The translations under genes were made by a program, and so were the position numbers. A DNA stretch of 64,000 bases from Demequina silvatica (lineage in GTDB: Bacteria; Actinomycetota; Actinomycetes; Actinomycetales; Demequinaceae), in the NCBI RefSeq assembly GCF_000971215.1, contig NZ_BBMA01000008.1, positions 63,517-127,516 on the forward strand. The letters are read 5' to 3'. The notes below the pieces were generated by a model that was not told the origin of the DNA, ran no database searches, and was given only the letters and a program-made list of their open reading frames with translations. This document shows, piece by piece, positions 8,547-17,194 of this stretch (its first letter is position 1; each line of letters starts with the position of its first letter).

Positions 8547-9404
8547 TCAGTCCTGCTTGTTCTCGTCGCCCTCGGCCGGCTTGCCCCACGGGCTCTGCGG
8601 CGTGTACGGCGTGCCGAACTGGGTCGACTGCGGCTGGTACGGCTGCTCCGCCAGCTTGGGCGTCATGCCGGTGACGGGAGCGAACGGGTGCGGCTCCTCG
8701 CCGTCCTCCTGCTGCTCCTCGCCCTCCTCGGCGGACTCCTCCGCGGACTCCTCGGAGCCGGTCTCCTCGACCGCCGCCTCGTCATCGGCGGGGGCCTCGT
8801 CCGTGACGTCCACGGTCGCGTCACCCATGGTGTCCTCGCCCACGAACGTCGCGACCGGCGCGGGCGCGGTGCCCTCGGCGTGGTCGAGGTCGTCGAGCAG
8901 GTTGGACAGGTAGGACTTGAGGCGGGCGCGGTAGTCGCGCTCGAAGCGGCGCAGGTCGTCGATCTTCGACTCGAGCAGCGAGCGCTCCGAGTTGAGCTCG
9001 TCCATGCGGGCCGCGGCGTCGGTCTCGGCGCGCTCGACGATGGACTCGGCCTTCGCCTTGCCCTCCTCGATCAGGCGCTCCTTCTCCTCCTCGCCGGCCT
9101 GCACGTACTCGTCGTGCAGCTTCTGCGCCATGGCGAGCATGCCGGTCGGGGTCGGGGGCGTCGGGTCGGTCGCGGCCTGGAGCAGGCCGGTCTCGGGCGT
9201 CGGCTCGGGGGCGGGCGCCGCGGCGGGCGCGCCTCCGCCCTGCTCGAGCTGCGCGGCGAGTTCGTCGCGCTCCTGGGTGAGCTGGGCGATCGTGGCGGCG
9301 ACCTCGTCGAGGAAGTCGTCCACCTCGTCCTGGTCGAAGCCCTCGCGGTACTTGGTCTTGGAGAAGGCCTTGTTGAGGACGTCCTCGGCGGTGAGCAATG
9401 CCAT
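8547..9404 (-). CDS. divIVA: DivIVA/Wag31 polar growth protein
   Basis: 285 residues from ATG at 9404 (MALLTAEDVLNKAFSKTKYR), the conserved lipid-binding N-terminus of actinobacterial DivIVA/Wag31. The KYREGFDQDEVDDFLDEV segment is diagnostic. A Pro/Ala linker (about 67-95) separates it from a long coiled coil (about 100-195). The C-terminus is unusually acidic (EETGSEESAEESAEEGEEQ) and ends with Pro/Gln-rich repeats. DivIVA marks negatively curved membrane at poles and septum and directs cell-wall growth. A hairpin terminator follows it, and a 100-base gap with its own inverted repeat precedes it, suggesting an independent promoter. Confidence 0.92.
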   Translation of the reverse strand: MALLTAEDVLNKAFSKTKYREGFDQDEVDDFLDEVAATIAQLTQERDELAAQLEQGGGAPAAAPAPEPTPETGLLQAATDPTPPTPTGMLAMAQKLHDEYVQAGEEEKERLIEEGKAKAESIVERAETDAAARMDELNSERSLLESKIDDLRRFERDYRARLKSYLSNLLDDLDHAEGTAPAPVATFVGEDTMGDATVDVTDEAPADDEAAVEETGSEESAEESAEEGEEQQEDGEEPHPFAPVTGMTPKLAEQPYQPQSTQFGTPYTPQSPWGKPAEGDENKQD

Positions 9405-9431
9405 ATCGACTTCCACCTCACGCGGTATAGG

Positions 9432-9447
9432 GGCCGGTGTACCGGCC
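9432..9447. promoter_or_regulatory. inverted repeat in divIVA leader
   Basis: GGCCGGT and ACCGGCC, 7-bp arms separated by GT, lie about 30 bases before the divIVA start. A second imperfect inverted repeat (CCGACATGTGTATCGG) lies about 25 bases further upstream. They may be an operator or a leader hairpin; the sequence does not decide. Confidence 0.4.
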
Positions 9448-9506
9448 GTACGGATATTTCGTCACTGTACCGACATGTGTATCGGCACGCACTTGAGAGC
9501 GCGGGA

Positions 9507-9803
9507 TCAGACGCCCAAGGCCACGTAGCCCACGCCCTGGTAGAGCAGCGAGACCGCGAGGAACACGATGAGGAACGCGAGGTCGATGCGCACCTGGCCG
9601 AGCGACAGCGGCGGCACCACGCGGCGCACCGCCTTGATGGGCGGGTCGGTCGCGGTGAGCACGCCCTCGACCGCGACCAGCGCCGCGCCCGTGGGGCGCC
9701 AGTCGCGCGCGAACACGAGCACGAGGCTGATGACGATGCGCGCGAGCAGCGCCATCATGAACAGGAACAGCACGAACTGGAGCGCGCCAAGGATGAAGGA
9801 CAC
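9507..9803 (-). CDS. yggT: YggT family membrane protein
   Basis: 98 residues from GTG at 9803 with two hydrophobic regions (about 3-30 and 72-96) enclosing the conserved loop RDWRPTGAALVAVEG and TATDPPIKAVRRVVPP, characteristic of YggT. The family sits between sepF and divIVA in most Gram-positive division clusters and is thought to help cell division or osmotic adaptation at the membrane; the mechanism is unknown. The gap to sepF is 21 bases, so the two are probably co-transcribed. Confidence 0.88.
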   Translation of the reverse strand: MSFILGALQFVLFLFMMALLARIVISLVLVFARDWRPTGAALVAVEGVLTATDPPIKAVRRVVPPLSLGQVRIDLAFLIVFLAVSLLYQGVGYVALGV

Positions 9804-9824
9804 GCGTCGAGCCTACCGCGAGGG

Positions 9825-10304
9825 TCAGGCCTGGTTGTAGAACGCCTGGTCCTGCTGGGGCTCCTCGTCGATGCCGATCTCCACGTGCGCGGGCGACAGC
9901 AGGAACACCGAGGTGGTGACGCGCTCGATCGAGCCGTGGAGACCGAAGGACAGGCCCGCGGAGAAGTCGACGAGGCGCTTGGCGTCCGCGTCGGTCATCT
10001 CGGTGAGGTTCATGATGACGGGCACGCCCTGACGGAACGCCTCGCCGATCAGTCGCGCGTCGTTGTAGCTGCGCGGCTTGATGGTCTGGATGCGGCGCAG
10101 GTCGTGCGCGGGCGCGGCGGACTCGCGGGGCGCGCGCACCGCCCTGACGGGCGCCGACTTGGGGCCGTGCTGCTTGACCTCGGAGACGTCGTGCAGGTTG
10201 GTCACGGGCGCGAGCTCGGGCTCGCGGTCGGCGTAGCCGTACTCCTCCTGCTCGTTCACGTCGAAGCCGAGGTACTGGATCGCCTTGCGCAGTGCGCTCA
10301 TCAT
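9825..10304 (-). CDS. sepF: cell division protein SepF
   Basis: 159 residues starting with tandem ATG codons at 10304 and 10301 after an AGGGGG ribosome site. The C-terminal domain (about 70-150: IQTIKPRSYNDARLIGEAFR, VIMNLTEMTDADAKRLVDFSAG) is the SepF fold that polymerises and binds the FtsZ C-terminal tail. The N-terminus MSALRKAIQYLGF matches the amphipathic membrane-targeting helix. The middle is charged and variable. SepF is the membrane tether of FtsZ in actinobacteria, which lack FtsA. The yggS gene often found between pgeF and sepF is absent here. Confidence 0.93.
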   Translation of the reverse strand: MMSALRKAIQYLGFDVNEQEEYGYADREPELAPVTNLHDVSEVKQHGPKSAPVRAVRAPRESAAPAHDLRRIQTIKPRSYNDARLIGEAFRQGVPVIMNLTEMTDADAKRLVDFSAGLSFGLHGSIERVTTSVFLLSPAHVEIGIDEEPQQDQAFYNQA

Positions 10305-10361
10305 GACCCCCTGGTCGTGGTGCTGGACAACGTCTTCACGGTAGGGCCGTGATCGCCCTGG

Positions 10362-11093
10362 TCAGCGGACCGACACGCCGCAGACGATCACGCCCACGTG
10401 CCTTCCCGTGACGCCGTCGCGGCGATGGGAGAACAGTGTCGGGTCCTCGAGGGTGCACGCGCGGTGCCGGAGCACGTCGGCGACGCCCAGCTCCCCCAGC
10501 CGCGTCTCGATCGCGCGCGGCAGGTCGAGCGCCGGGGTGCCCGCGCGCGTGACAGAGCGCGCGGTCGGGTGGCGGGACGCGACCTGGTCCCGCATCTCCT
10601 CGGGCACCTCGTAGCAGCGGCCGCAGATCGCGGGACCGATGCTCGCCGCCATGCCGCGACGGTCGCGCCGCTGCGCGGGCGTGCGCAGGTCGAGGAGAGC
10701 GGCCACGGCCGCGTCGACGGCGCCCATCCGGACGCCCTCGCGCCCGGCATGCACGGCGGCGACGGCGCCGGTGGCGGCGTCGTGCAGCAGCACGGGCACG
10801 CAGTCCGCGGCGATCGCGCCGATCGCGACGCCCGGGGTGCGGGTGACCAGCACGTCCGCGACCGGCGGGTCCTCCCCCGGCACCGTCACCTCGGCGACGC
10901 GGATGCCGTGCTCGGCGTGGAGGAAGGACACGGGCGCGCCCGCGAGCGCGGAGACGGTCGCGCGGTTGAGCGCGACCGCCTCCGGGCTGTCGCCCACGTG
11001 GGTGGCGACGTTGAGCGAGTCGTACGGCGCCGCCGAGGAGCCGCCGGCGCGCGTGGTGAAGAACGCGCGGACCGGCAGCCCGGCGTCGAGCAC
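10362..11093 (-). CDS. pgeF: YfiH/PgeF-family peptidoglycan editing or purine nucleoside phosphorylase protein
   Basis: 243 residues from GTG at 11093; the GGAGGGGG ribosome site overlaps the ftsZ stop codon. Family motifs are AADCVPVLL, AVHAGREG, IGPAICGRCYEV and FSHRRDG; the cysteine and histidines are the metal ligands of the laccase-like (DUF152) fold. Members have been described as multicopper oxidases, as purine nucleoside phosphorylases and, in E. coli, as an enzyme that removes wrong L-Ser-containing cell-wall precursors. Being translationally linked to ftsZ agrees with a cell-wall or division role. Confidence 0.88.
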   Translation of the reverse strand: MLDAGLPVRAFFTTRAGGSSAAPYDSLNVATHVGDSPEAVALNRATVSALAGAPVSFLHAEHGIRVAEVTVPGEDPPVADVLVTRTPGVAIGAIAADCVPVLLHDAATGAVAAVHAGREGVRMGAVDAAVAALLDLRTPAQRRDRRGMAASIGPAICGRCYEVPEEMRDQVASRHPTARSVTRAGTPALDLPRAIETRLGELGVADVLRHRACTLEDPTLFSHRRDGVTGRHVGVIVCGVSVR

Positions 11094-11099
11094 CCCCTC

Positions 11100-12266
11100 C
11101 TACCGGAGGAAGTCGGGCACGTCGAGCGCGTCGGCCGCGGGGCGGGCCGGCGGCGTCACGGGGATCGCGTCGGTGGCCGGCGCGGGGTCCTTCGCGACGG
11201 GCGCCGCCGGGATCACGTCCGCCTCGACCGGCGCGTCGATGGGCTCGAGCGCCTCCGCCTTGGGCGCGGGCGCCGACTCGATCGAGCCGAGCGCGCCCGC
11301 GTGGGTGCGGTGGGTCGGCGCGCCGCCGTCGAAGCCGGCGGCGATGACCGTGATGCGGAGCTCGTCGCCCAGCGAGTCGTCGATGACCGTTCCGAAGATG
11401 ATGTTCGCCTCGGGGTGGGCCGCCTCGCGCACCAGGCGGGCCGCGGTCTCGACCTCCTTGATACCCAGGTTGGAACCGCCGGAGATCGACAGCAGCACGC
11501 CGTGCGCGCCCTCGATCGACGCCTCGAGCAGCGGCGACGCGATCGCGCCCTCCGCGGCCTCGAGCGCGCGGGACTCGCCGCGGGCGCTCGCCACGCCCAT
11601 GAGCGCGGTGCCGGCGCCCTGCATCACGGACTTCACGTCGTTGAAGTCGACGTTGATGAGGCCGGGCGTGGTGATGAGGTCGGTGATGCCCTGCACGCCG
11701 CCCTGGAGCACCTGGTCCGCGGCGGCGAAGGCGCCCAGCACGCTCAGCGAGGAGTCCGAGATGTCGAGGAGGCGGTCGTTGGGGATGACGATGAGGGTGT
11801 CGACCTCGTCGCGCAGCGTCGCGATGCCGTTCTCGGCCTGGTCCGCGCGGCGGCGGCCCTCGAAGCCGAACGGGCGGGTCACCACGCCGACGGTCAGCGC
11901 GCCGAGCGAGCGCGCGATGCGGGCCACCACGGGCGCGCCGCCCGTGCCGGTGCCGCCGCCCTCGCCCGCGGTGACGAACACCATGTCGGCGCCGCGCAGC
12001 GCCTCCGCGATCTCGTCCTCGTGGTCCTCGGCCGCCTTCTTGCCCACCTCGGGGTCGGCGCCGGCGCCCAGGCCGCGGGTCAGCTCGCGGCCGATGTCGA
12101 GCTTCACGTCCGCGTCGGACATGAGCAGGGCCTGCGCGTCGGTGTTGATCGCGATGAACTCGGCGCCCTTGAGGCCGACGTCGATCATGCGGTTCACGGC
12201 GTTGACGCCGCCACCGCCCACGCCGACGACCTTGATGTGCGTGATGTAGTTCTGCGGTGCGGCCAT
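11100..12266 (-). CDS. ftsZ: cell division GTPase FtsZ
   Basis: 388 residues from ATG at 12266. The tubulin signature GGGTGTG is present ([13 protein letters not shown]), as are the N-terminal nucleotide loop [14 protein letters not shown] and the T7-loop [11 protein letters not shown]. The core ends near 320 and is followed by an Ala/Pro/Glu-rich linker and the conserved tail LDVPDFLR, the docking site for SepF and FtsW. It polymerises into the Z-ring at mid-cell. A 161-base gap before it contains a perfect palindrome and promoter-like sequences, so ftsZ has its own control in addition to read-through from ftsQ. Confidence 0.98.
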   Translation of the reverse strand: MAAPQNYITHIKVVGVGGGGVNAVNRMIDVGLKGAEFIAINTDAQALLMSDADVKLDIGRELTRGLGAGADPEVGKKAAEDHEDEIAEALRGADMVFVTAGEGGGTGTGGAPVVARIARSLGALTVGVVTRPFGFEGRRRADQAENGIATLRDEVDTLIVIPNDRLLDISDSSLSVLGAFAAADQVLQGGVQGITDLITTPGLINVDFNDVKSVMQGAGTALMGVASARGESRALEAAEGAIASPLLEASIEGAHGVLLSISGGSNLGIKEVETAARLVREAAHPEANIIFGTVIDDSLGDELRITVIAAGFDGGAPTHRTHAGALGSIESAPAPKAEALEPIDAPVEADVIPAAPVAKDPAPATDAIPVTPPARPAADALDVPDFLR

Positions 12267-12285
12267 GTGCCTGTCCCTTCAACCT

Positions 12286-12306
12286 TAACCCTCAAGTTGA
12301 GGGTTA
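12286..12306. promoter_or_regulatory. perfect 10-bp-arm palindrome upstream of ftsZ (operator)
   Basis: TAACCCTCAA (12286-12295) and TTGAGGGTTA (12297-12306) are exact reverse complements around a single G. The site lies 20-40 bases before the ftsZ start and overlaps promoter-like elements. Half-sites of the CCTCAA-TTGAGG type recall sites of MerR-family regulators, but the spacing differs from SoxR boxes and the regulator is unknown. Confidence 0.75.
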
Positions 12307-12318
12307 TAGTTATGTCAA
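12303..12318 (-). promoter_or_regulatory. ftsZ promoter-like elements
   Basis: On the minus strand TTGACA (12318-12313) and TATAAC (12308-12303) stand four bases apart. They cannot be partners at normal spacing, so either TATAAC is a -10 with a weak -35 near 12330 or TTGACA is a -35 with a poor -10. The palindrome would cover the transcription start in the first case. Confidence 0.4.
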
Positions 12319-12400
12319 GTCGTTCACTGACGAAGGTACGGGCGCGCGGCCCGAACCCGCCTCCGACACGCGCGCGTGTCGCGAAGAATTATCGGCGCGG

Positions 12401-12410
12401 GGACGATGCG
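12401..12410 (+). repeat. GGACGATGCG dispersed motif, intergenic (ftsQ/ftsZ gap)
   Basis: GGGGACGATGCG followed by CGGCGCGCC, between the ftsQ stop codon and the ftsZ control region. Confidence 0.8.
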
Positions 12411-12427
12411 CGGCGCGCCGTCCGCGC

Positions 12428-13525
12428 TCAGGCCGACTTGGTGGTCGGCAGGGTGGGCGCGGAGACGTCGATCTCGGTGACGTCCGCGGCCTCGTCGGAC
12501 TTGAGCAGCACCTGCAGGACGCGCGCCTTGAGCGCCGAATCCTCCGCGCTCCCCCAGTCCACCACCGGCCCGTTGCGCAGCACGAACGTCACGGTGTTCT
12601 CCGACGTCGCGCTGATGTCCTCGACGCGGTTGCGGAGCTTGACGGGCAGCTGGTTCACCACCCCGAGCGCGGCCTCGAGGATCCGCTCGTTGCCCTTGCC
12701 CACCGGCACCGTGACCACGGGCAGCAGGTCGGGCTCCTCCGCGACGTGGCCCACGCGGGTCGCCTCCGAGTCGAGCAGGTCGAAGCCGCCGTCCGCCGGA
12801 ACCGCGGCGACCGGCTCGCGCGACACGAGCTCGATCACCAGGCCGCGCGGCCACACCCGCTCCACGGTGGCGTCGCGCACGCCGGGCACCTCGCGCAGCT
12901 CGTCGGCCAGGCGCGACGAGGGCAGCGTCGCGAGCGACTGGCCCTCGTGGGCCGCGACCACCTCGGCGACGTCCGCGGGCTCGACCACGGTGCCGAAGCC
13001 GGTGACCTCCACCTGCTCCGGGTCGAGCGCGAGCACGGGCGACGCGAGCACCACCCACGCGAGCACGGCGGCGATCAGCACGTAGCCGGCGCGCCTCGCC
13101 CACACGATCGCCGAGAGCCGGCGCTGCGCCGCTGCGCGCTCCTTGAGCCGGGTCTGGAGCCGCAGGGTGACGTTGCCGAGCTGCTCGGCGGCCACCTCCG
13201 CGCCGCGGGCGCCGTGGCGACGCAGCCGCCCGCCCAGGCGCGAACGGCGCGACACGTCGGGCGTCGGCGCGGTCGACGCCGCGGGTCGCCGGGCGGCGCC
13301 GTCGCGGCGCCAGGCGCGCGCGAGCTCGTCCGTCTCCGCGGTCACGGGCACCCCGCTCGAGCGGGGGCGGCCGGCCGCGACCTGACCGGCGGGGACCGGG
13401 CCGGTACGCGGGCGCTCCACGCGCGGGGACGGAGCGCTGGGCGGGGCCGCGGGGGCGGCCGGCGGGGCCGCGGGCGCCCGCTTGACGGGGGCCGAGGGTC
13501 GCGGCGGGCGCCTGACCTCAGACAT
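12428..13525 (-). CDS. ftsQ: cell division protein FtsQ/DivIB
   Basis: 365 residues from ATG at 13525, overlapping the murC stop by 8 bases. A long Pro/Ala/Arg-rich cytoplasmic tail (1-120) precedes one membrane helix (about 145-162). The POTRA domain follows (VEVTGFGTVVEPADVAEVVAAHEG), then the beta domain. It is a bitopic divisome scaffold that works with FtsL and FtsB to control FtsWI. The cytoplasmic tail is longer than in many relatives. The gene ends 161 bases before ftsZ. Confidence 0.92.
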   Translation of the reverse strand: MSEVRRPPRPSAPVKRAPAAPPAAPAAPPSAPSPRVERPRTGPVPAGQVAAGRPRSSGVPVTAETDELARAWRRDGAARRPAASTAPTPDVSRRSRLGGRLRRHGARGAEVAAEQLGNVTLRLQTRLKERAAAQRRLSAIVWARRAGYVLIAAVLAWVVLASPVLALDPEQVEVTGFGTVVEPADVAEVVAAHEGQSLATLPSSRLADELREVPGVRDATVERVWPRGLVIELVSREPVAAVPADGGFDLLDSEATRVGHVAEEPDLLPVVTVPVGKGNERILEAALGVVNQLPVKLRNRVEDISATSENTVTFVLRNGPVVDWGSAEDSALKARVLQVLLKSDEAADVTEIDVSAPTLPTTKSA

Positions 13526-14873
13526 CGCGCTCCGCGAGCCGCGCGAGGATCCAGTCGGCCGCCAGCGTGACCGTGCCCGAGCCCACCGTGAACACCGTGT
13601 CGCCGGGCCGCGCCGCGTCCGCGGCCAGCCGGGCGGCGTCCTCGAGATCCTCGGCGAGCGTGAGCGTCGAGCCCTCGGGCATGACCGCGTGCGCCGCGAT
13701 CGACGCCGACGACACGCCGGGGATCGGGTCCTCGCGGTCGCCGTGCACCGGCGCGAGCACCACCGCCGCGTCGGCGACGGACAGCGCGCGCCCGAAGTTC
13801 TCGGCGTGGTCGCGCGTGCGCGTGAACAGCGCCGGCTGGAACAGCACCACCATGCGCCCCGCTCCCCCGTCGCGCGCCGCCTTGAGCAGCGCCGCGACCT
13901 CGGTCGGGTGGTGGGCGTAGTCGTCGATGACCCTCACGCCCGCGGCCTCGCCGCGCAGCTGGTACCGGCGCCCGGTCCCCGCGAAGGAGGAGAACGATGC
14001 GGCGGCCGCCTCGGCGTCCGCGCCCACCTCGAGCGCGGCGAGCCACGCGGCGGTCGCGTTGAGCCGGTTGTGGTGGCCCGGCGCGCTCACCGCGAGCGGC
14101 ACCGTGCGCCCCTCGAAGGCGATGCCGTCCGGCCCCACCTCCGCGTCGGCGCCCGACCCGACGGAGCCGTAGGTGAGCACCCGGGCGCCCCGCGCCCGCG
14201 CGTCAGCGACAAGGCCCCTGACCACCGCATCGTCCACGCACGCGACCACCGTGCGCGACTGCGCGGCGAAGTCCGCGAACGCGCGATGGAGGTTCTCGAC
14301 GGTGCCGTGGAAGTCGAGGTGGTCGGGCTCGATGTTGAGCAGGATCGCGACCTCGGGGCGGTAGCGCAGGAAGGAACCGTCGGACTCGTCGGCCTCGAGC
14401 ACGGAGATGCCGGATGTTCCGGCGTAGCCGCCCGCGACGGCGCCCTCGATGCCGAACACGCGCGCGCCCACCGCGAAGCCCGCGTCGACGCCGCTCGCGT
14501 GCAGCGCGTGGGCGACCATCGCGGACGTGGTGGTCTTGCCGTGCGAGCCGGCGACAGCGATGAGCCGCTGGCCCTCGAGCGCGCGCACGAGCGCCTCGGA
14601 GCGGTGCCACACGGGGATGCCGAGCTCGCGGGCGCGCGCCAGCTCGACGTTGGTCTCGCGCACGGCGGTCGAGACCACCACGGCGGCGGCGCCGTCGACC
14701 AGCGCGGCGTCGTGACCCAGCTGGACGTCCATGCCGGCCTCGCGCAGCGCGTCGAAGTAGGCGGTCTCGGTGAGGTTGGTACCGGAGACGGTGTAGCCCC
14801 GGGCGGCGATGAGGCGCGCGACGGCGGACATGCCGGAGCCGCCCACGCCGATGAAGTGGATCCGCTCGCTCAC
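13518..14873 (-). CDS. murC: UDP-N-acetylmuramate--L-alanine ligase
   Basis: 451 residues from GTG at 14873, overlapping the murG stop (GTGA). The N-terminal dinucleotide-like fold IHFIGVGGSGMSAVARL is typical of MurC, followed by the ATP loop GSHGKTTTSAM and EADESDGSF, and the Mg-binding region NIEPDHLDFHG. It adds L-Ala to UDP-MurNAc, the first step of the stem peptide. An exact copy of the dispersed motif (14226) encodes VDDAVV, and an AACGATGCG variant occurs near 13993. Confidence 0.97.
   Translation of the reverse strand: MSERIHFIGVGGSGMSAVARLIAARGYTVSGTNLTETAYFDALREAGMDVQLGHDAALVDGAAAVVVSTAVRETNVELARARELGIPVWHRSEALVRALEGQRLIAVAGSHGKTTTSAMVAHALHASGVDAGFAVGARVFGIEGAVAGGYAGTSGISVLEADESDGSFLRYRPEVAILLNIEPDHLDFHGTVENLHRAFADFAAQSRTVVACVDDAVVRGLVADARARGARVLTYGSVGSGADAEVGPDGIAFEGRTVPLAVSAPGHHNRLNATAAWLAALEVGADAEAAAASFSSFAGTGRRYQLRGEAAGVRVIDDYAHHPTEVAALLKAARDGGAGRMVVLFQPALFTRTRDHAENFGRALSVADAAVVLAPVHGDREDPIPGVSSASIAAHAVMPEGSTLTLAEDLEDAARLAADAARPGDTVFTVGSGTVTLAADWILARLAERDV
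14226..14235 (-). repeat. GGACGATGCG dispersed motif in murC
   Basis: Minus-strand copy preceded by T rather than G (GTGGACGATGCGGTGG on that strand); in murC it encodes CVDDAVV. Confidence 0.65.
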
Positions 14874-15982
14874 AGCGCGCCCTCGATCAGGTCGGCGAGG
14901 CGCGCGGCTCCGTCGGCGATGCCGATGTCGCGCGCGGCGGCCCGCATCGCGGCGCGCGAGTCAGCGTCGAGCAGCATGCTCTCCGCCTGGAGCGTGAGCG
15001 AGCCGGGGGTCAGGTCCGCGTCGCGGATCACCACCGCGGCGCCCGCCTCGACGGCGGAGGCGGCGTTGAGCGCCTGCTCGCCGTTGCCGTGCGGCAGCGG
15101 GACGTACAGCGCGGGCAGGCCGAGCGCCCCGATCTCGCAGACCGTCGCGGCGCCCGAGCGGCACACCACGGCATCGGCGGCGGCGAAGGCGGCGGCCATG
15201 TCGTGCGCGTACTCGGAGACCGCGTACATGGCGCGGCTGCGGGCGGGCAGCTCGGCGAGGGCGCGGTAGGCCTCCTCGGTCTTGCCCTTGCCCGTGAGGT
15301 GGATGACGTGCACGCCGTGCGACACGAGCGTCCCGATCGCCTGCGCGAGCGCGGCGTTGAGGCTCGCCGCGCCCAGCGAGCCGCCGAACACCAGCAGCAC
15401 GTGGGCGTCGGGCGCCCACCCGCGCGACTCGCGGGCCTGCGCGGCCGCGCGGGCGCGGCTGTCGGGGTCGGCGAGCGTGCGCGCGAGCACCTCGATCTCG
15501 GGCCGCAGAGGCAGGCCGGTGACGGTCGCGTGGCGTAGCGGCGTGCCGGGGAACGTCACGGCGACGCGCTCGGTGAGGCGCGCGCCCAGCTTGTTCGCGA
15601 TGCCGGGCTTCGCGTTGGCCTCGTGCACCACGATGGGCAGCCCGCGGCGGCGCGCCGCCAGGTACACGGGCGTGGACACGTAGCCGCCGAACCCGACCAC
15701 CGCATCGGCCCCCACACGGTCGATCGCGTCCTCGCACGCGCGGATCGCGCGGCGCAGCCGCCCGGGGAACCGCAGCGCGGCGGCGTCGGGACGGCGCGGG
15801 AACGGCACCTTCTCGATCTCGACCAGGTCGACCCCCGCGCGCGGCACCAGGTCCGCCTCGAGGCCGTCCGCGGTGCCCACCGCGGTGACGTCGTGGCCGC
15901 GCTCCAGCAGGGTCGCGGCCGTCGCGAGCAGCGGGTTGACATGCCCGGCGGTGCCGCCGCCGGCGAGCAGCAGGCTAGCCAC
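14870..15982 (-). CDS. murG: UDP-GlcNAc--undecaprenyl-pyrophosphoryl-MurNAc-pentapeptide transferase
   Basis: 370 residues from GTG at 15982, whose GTGGCTAG overlaps the ftsW stop by 8 bases. LLAGGGTAGHVNPLL is the first glycine-rich loop that contacts lipid I. The GT-B second domain shows LVFGGSLGAASLN and the donor-binding CRSGAATVCEIGALGLPALYVP region. It makes lipid II on the cytoplasmic face of the membrane. Longer in-frame starts would run into ftsW and were rejected. Confidence 0.96.
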   Translation of the reverse strand: MASLLLAGGGTAGHVNPLLATAATLLERGHDVTAVGTADGLEADLVPRAGVDLVEIEKVPFPRRPDAAALRFPGRLRRAIRACEDAIDRVGADAVVGFGGYVSTPVYLAARRRGLPIVVHEANAKPGIANKLGARLTERVAVTFPGTPLRHATVTGLPLRPEIEVLARTLADPDSRARAAAQARESRGWAPDAHVLLVFGGSLGAASLNAALAQAIGTLVSHGVHVIHLTGKGKTEEAYRALAELPARSRAMYAVSEYAHDMAAAFAAADAVVCRSGAATVCEIGALGLPALYVPLPHGNGEQALNAASAVEAGAAVVIRDADLTPGSLTLQAESMLLDADSRAAMRAAARDIGIADGAARLADLIEGAL

Positions 15983-17186
15983 GGCGCCCCCGCGACAGCA
16001 CGGCGAGCGAGCGGCGCACCACGGAGGGTCGCGCCGCGAGGGCCTCGGGGGCCCCGGGCTCGTTGCGGGCGAAGGCGAGCAGGGCACCCATGGCGGCCAG
16101 CGACATGATGAGGGACGAACCTCCGGAGGAGACGAGCGGCAGCGGCACGCCCGTGACGGGCAGGAACTCGAGGACCACCGCGATGTTGATGACGGCCTGC
16201 ACCACGATCCACGCGCCGATCGCGCCGCCCGCGATCTGCACGAACCGGTCGGTGCTGCGGGTCACGATGCGGGTGACCGCGATGAGGATCATCGCGAAGG
16301 CGGCGAGGATGAGCAGCGTGCCCAGCAGGCCGAACTCCTCGCCGATGATCGCGAAGATGTAGTCGTTGTCGGAGGCCGGCAGCCAGCCCCACTTCTCGCG
16401 GCTCATGCCGGGCCCGAGGCCCCACAGACCGCCCGAGGCGAGCGCCCACGTGCCGTGGGTCTGCTGCCAGCACTCGGCGGTGTCCGTGCAGGACCCGGTG
16501 GCCCACTGGTGGATGCGGTCGACTCGGGACTGCGCGGAGAAGATGAGCGCGACGATCCCGGCGCCGCCCACCGCGGCCGCGATCCCGAAGAAGCGCGCGG
16601 GCACGCCCGCGACCCAGAACGCGACCGCGACCACCACCACGAGCACCATCGCGGTGCCCATGTCGCGACCGAGCAGCACCAGCGCGAGCACGATCGCGGC
16701 CATCAGCCCGCCGGGCATCAGGATGTGCTTGGGGTTGGTGAGGCGGTCGCGGAAGCGCGACAGCACCACGCCCAGGTAGAGGGCGAGGCCCAGCTTCGCG
16801 ATCTCCGACGGCTGCAGGCTGAAGCCCGCGATGCGGATCCACGCCTGGTTGCCGCCCACGGCCTCGCCGGCGAAGAACACGAGCACCAGCAGGCCCATGG
16901 ACGCGTACAGCACCAGCGGCGCGATGCGTCGCCAGAACGTGATGGGCAGGCGCGAGCCGACGATCAGCGCGGCCATGCCCACCACGAGCGCGATGAGCTG
17001 CGTGAGGAAGCCCGCGTACGCGTTGCCCTCCGACGTGCGGATGGACGCGATCGACGAGCTCGACAGCACCACGGCGAGCCCCACGAGCACCAGGATCCCC
17101 GTCGCGGAGGCGAGCAGGTAGTACGAGGTGAGAGGGGACCGCCAGGCGCTGACGGTGCTCTCCGGCCGTGCCGCAGTCGCCGTCAT
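15975..17186 (-). CDS. ftsW: peptidoglycan glycosyltransferase FtsW (SEDS family)
   Basis: 403 residues from ATG at 17186. AGGAGGTGGC overlapping the murD stop is a near-perfect ribosome site. About ten membrane helices are visible with the SEDS signatures GGNQAWIRIAGFSLQPSE, KLGLALYLG and the C-terminal TGVPLPLVSSGGSS. The long extracellular loop contains two cysteines (SCTDTAECWQQ) that could form a disulfide. FtsW polymerises lipid II at the septum together with the transpeptidase FtsI encoded upstream. Confidence 0.96.
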   Translation of the reverse strand: MTATAARPESTVSAWRSPLTSYYLLASATGILVLVGLAVVLSSSSIASIRTSEGNAYAGFLTQLIALVVGMAALIVGSRLPITFWRRIAPLVLYASMGLLVLVFFAGEAVGGNQAWIRIAGFSLQPSEIAKLGLALYLGVVLSRFRDRLTNPKHILMPGGLMAAIVLALVLLGRDMGTAMVLVVVVAVAFWVAGVPARFFGIAAAVGGAGIVALIFSAQSRVDRIHQWATGSCTDTAECWQQTHGTWALASGGLWGLGPGMSREKWGWLPASDNDYIFAIIGEEFGLLGTLLILAAFAMILIAVTRIVTRSTDRFVQIAGGAIGAWIVVQAVINIAVVLEFLPVTGVPLPLVSSGGSSLIMSLAAMGALLAFARNEPGAPEALAARPSVVRRSLAVLSRGRRG

Positions 17187-17194
17187 GCCACCTC

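Noticed and set aside
9733..9740. Other ACGATGCG strings (9733, 24966, 42281, 45921, 52508) as motif copies
   Set aside because: They lack the GG in front and most of the tail, and occur in ordinary codons such as RIVEI in RecA; they were not counted.
12286..12306. ftsZ palindrome as a SoxR box
   Set aside because: SoxR sites have CCTCAAG and CTTGAGG arms separated by several bases; here the arms almost touch around one G, so only the half-sites are alike.
10398..13085. 895-codon plus-strand frame opposite pgeF, ftsZ and ftsQ
   Set aside because: Antisense shadow of real division genes; composition is Arg/Gly/Val-rich without motifs.
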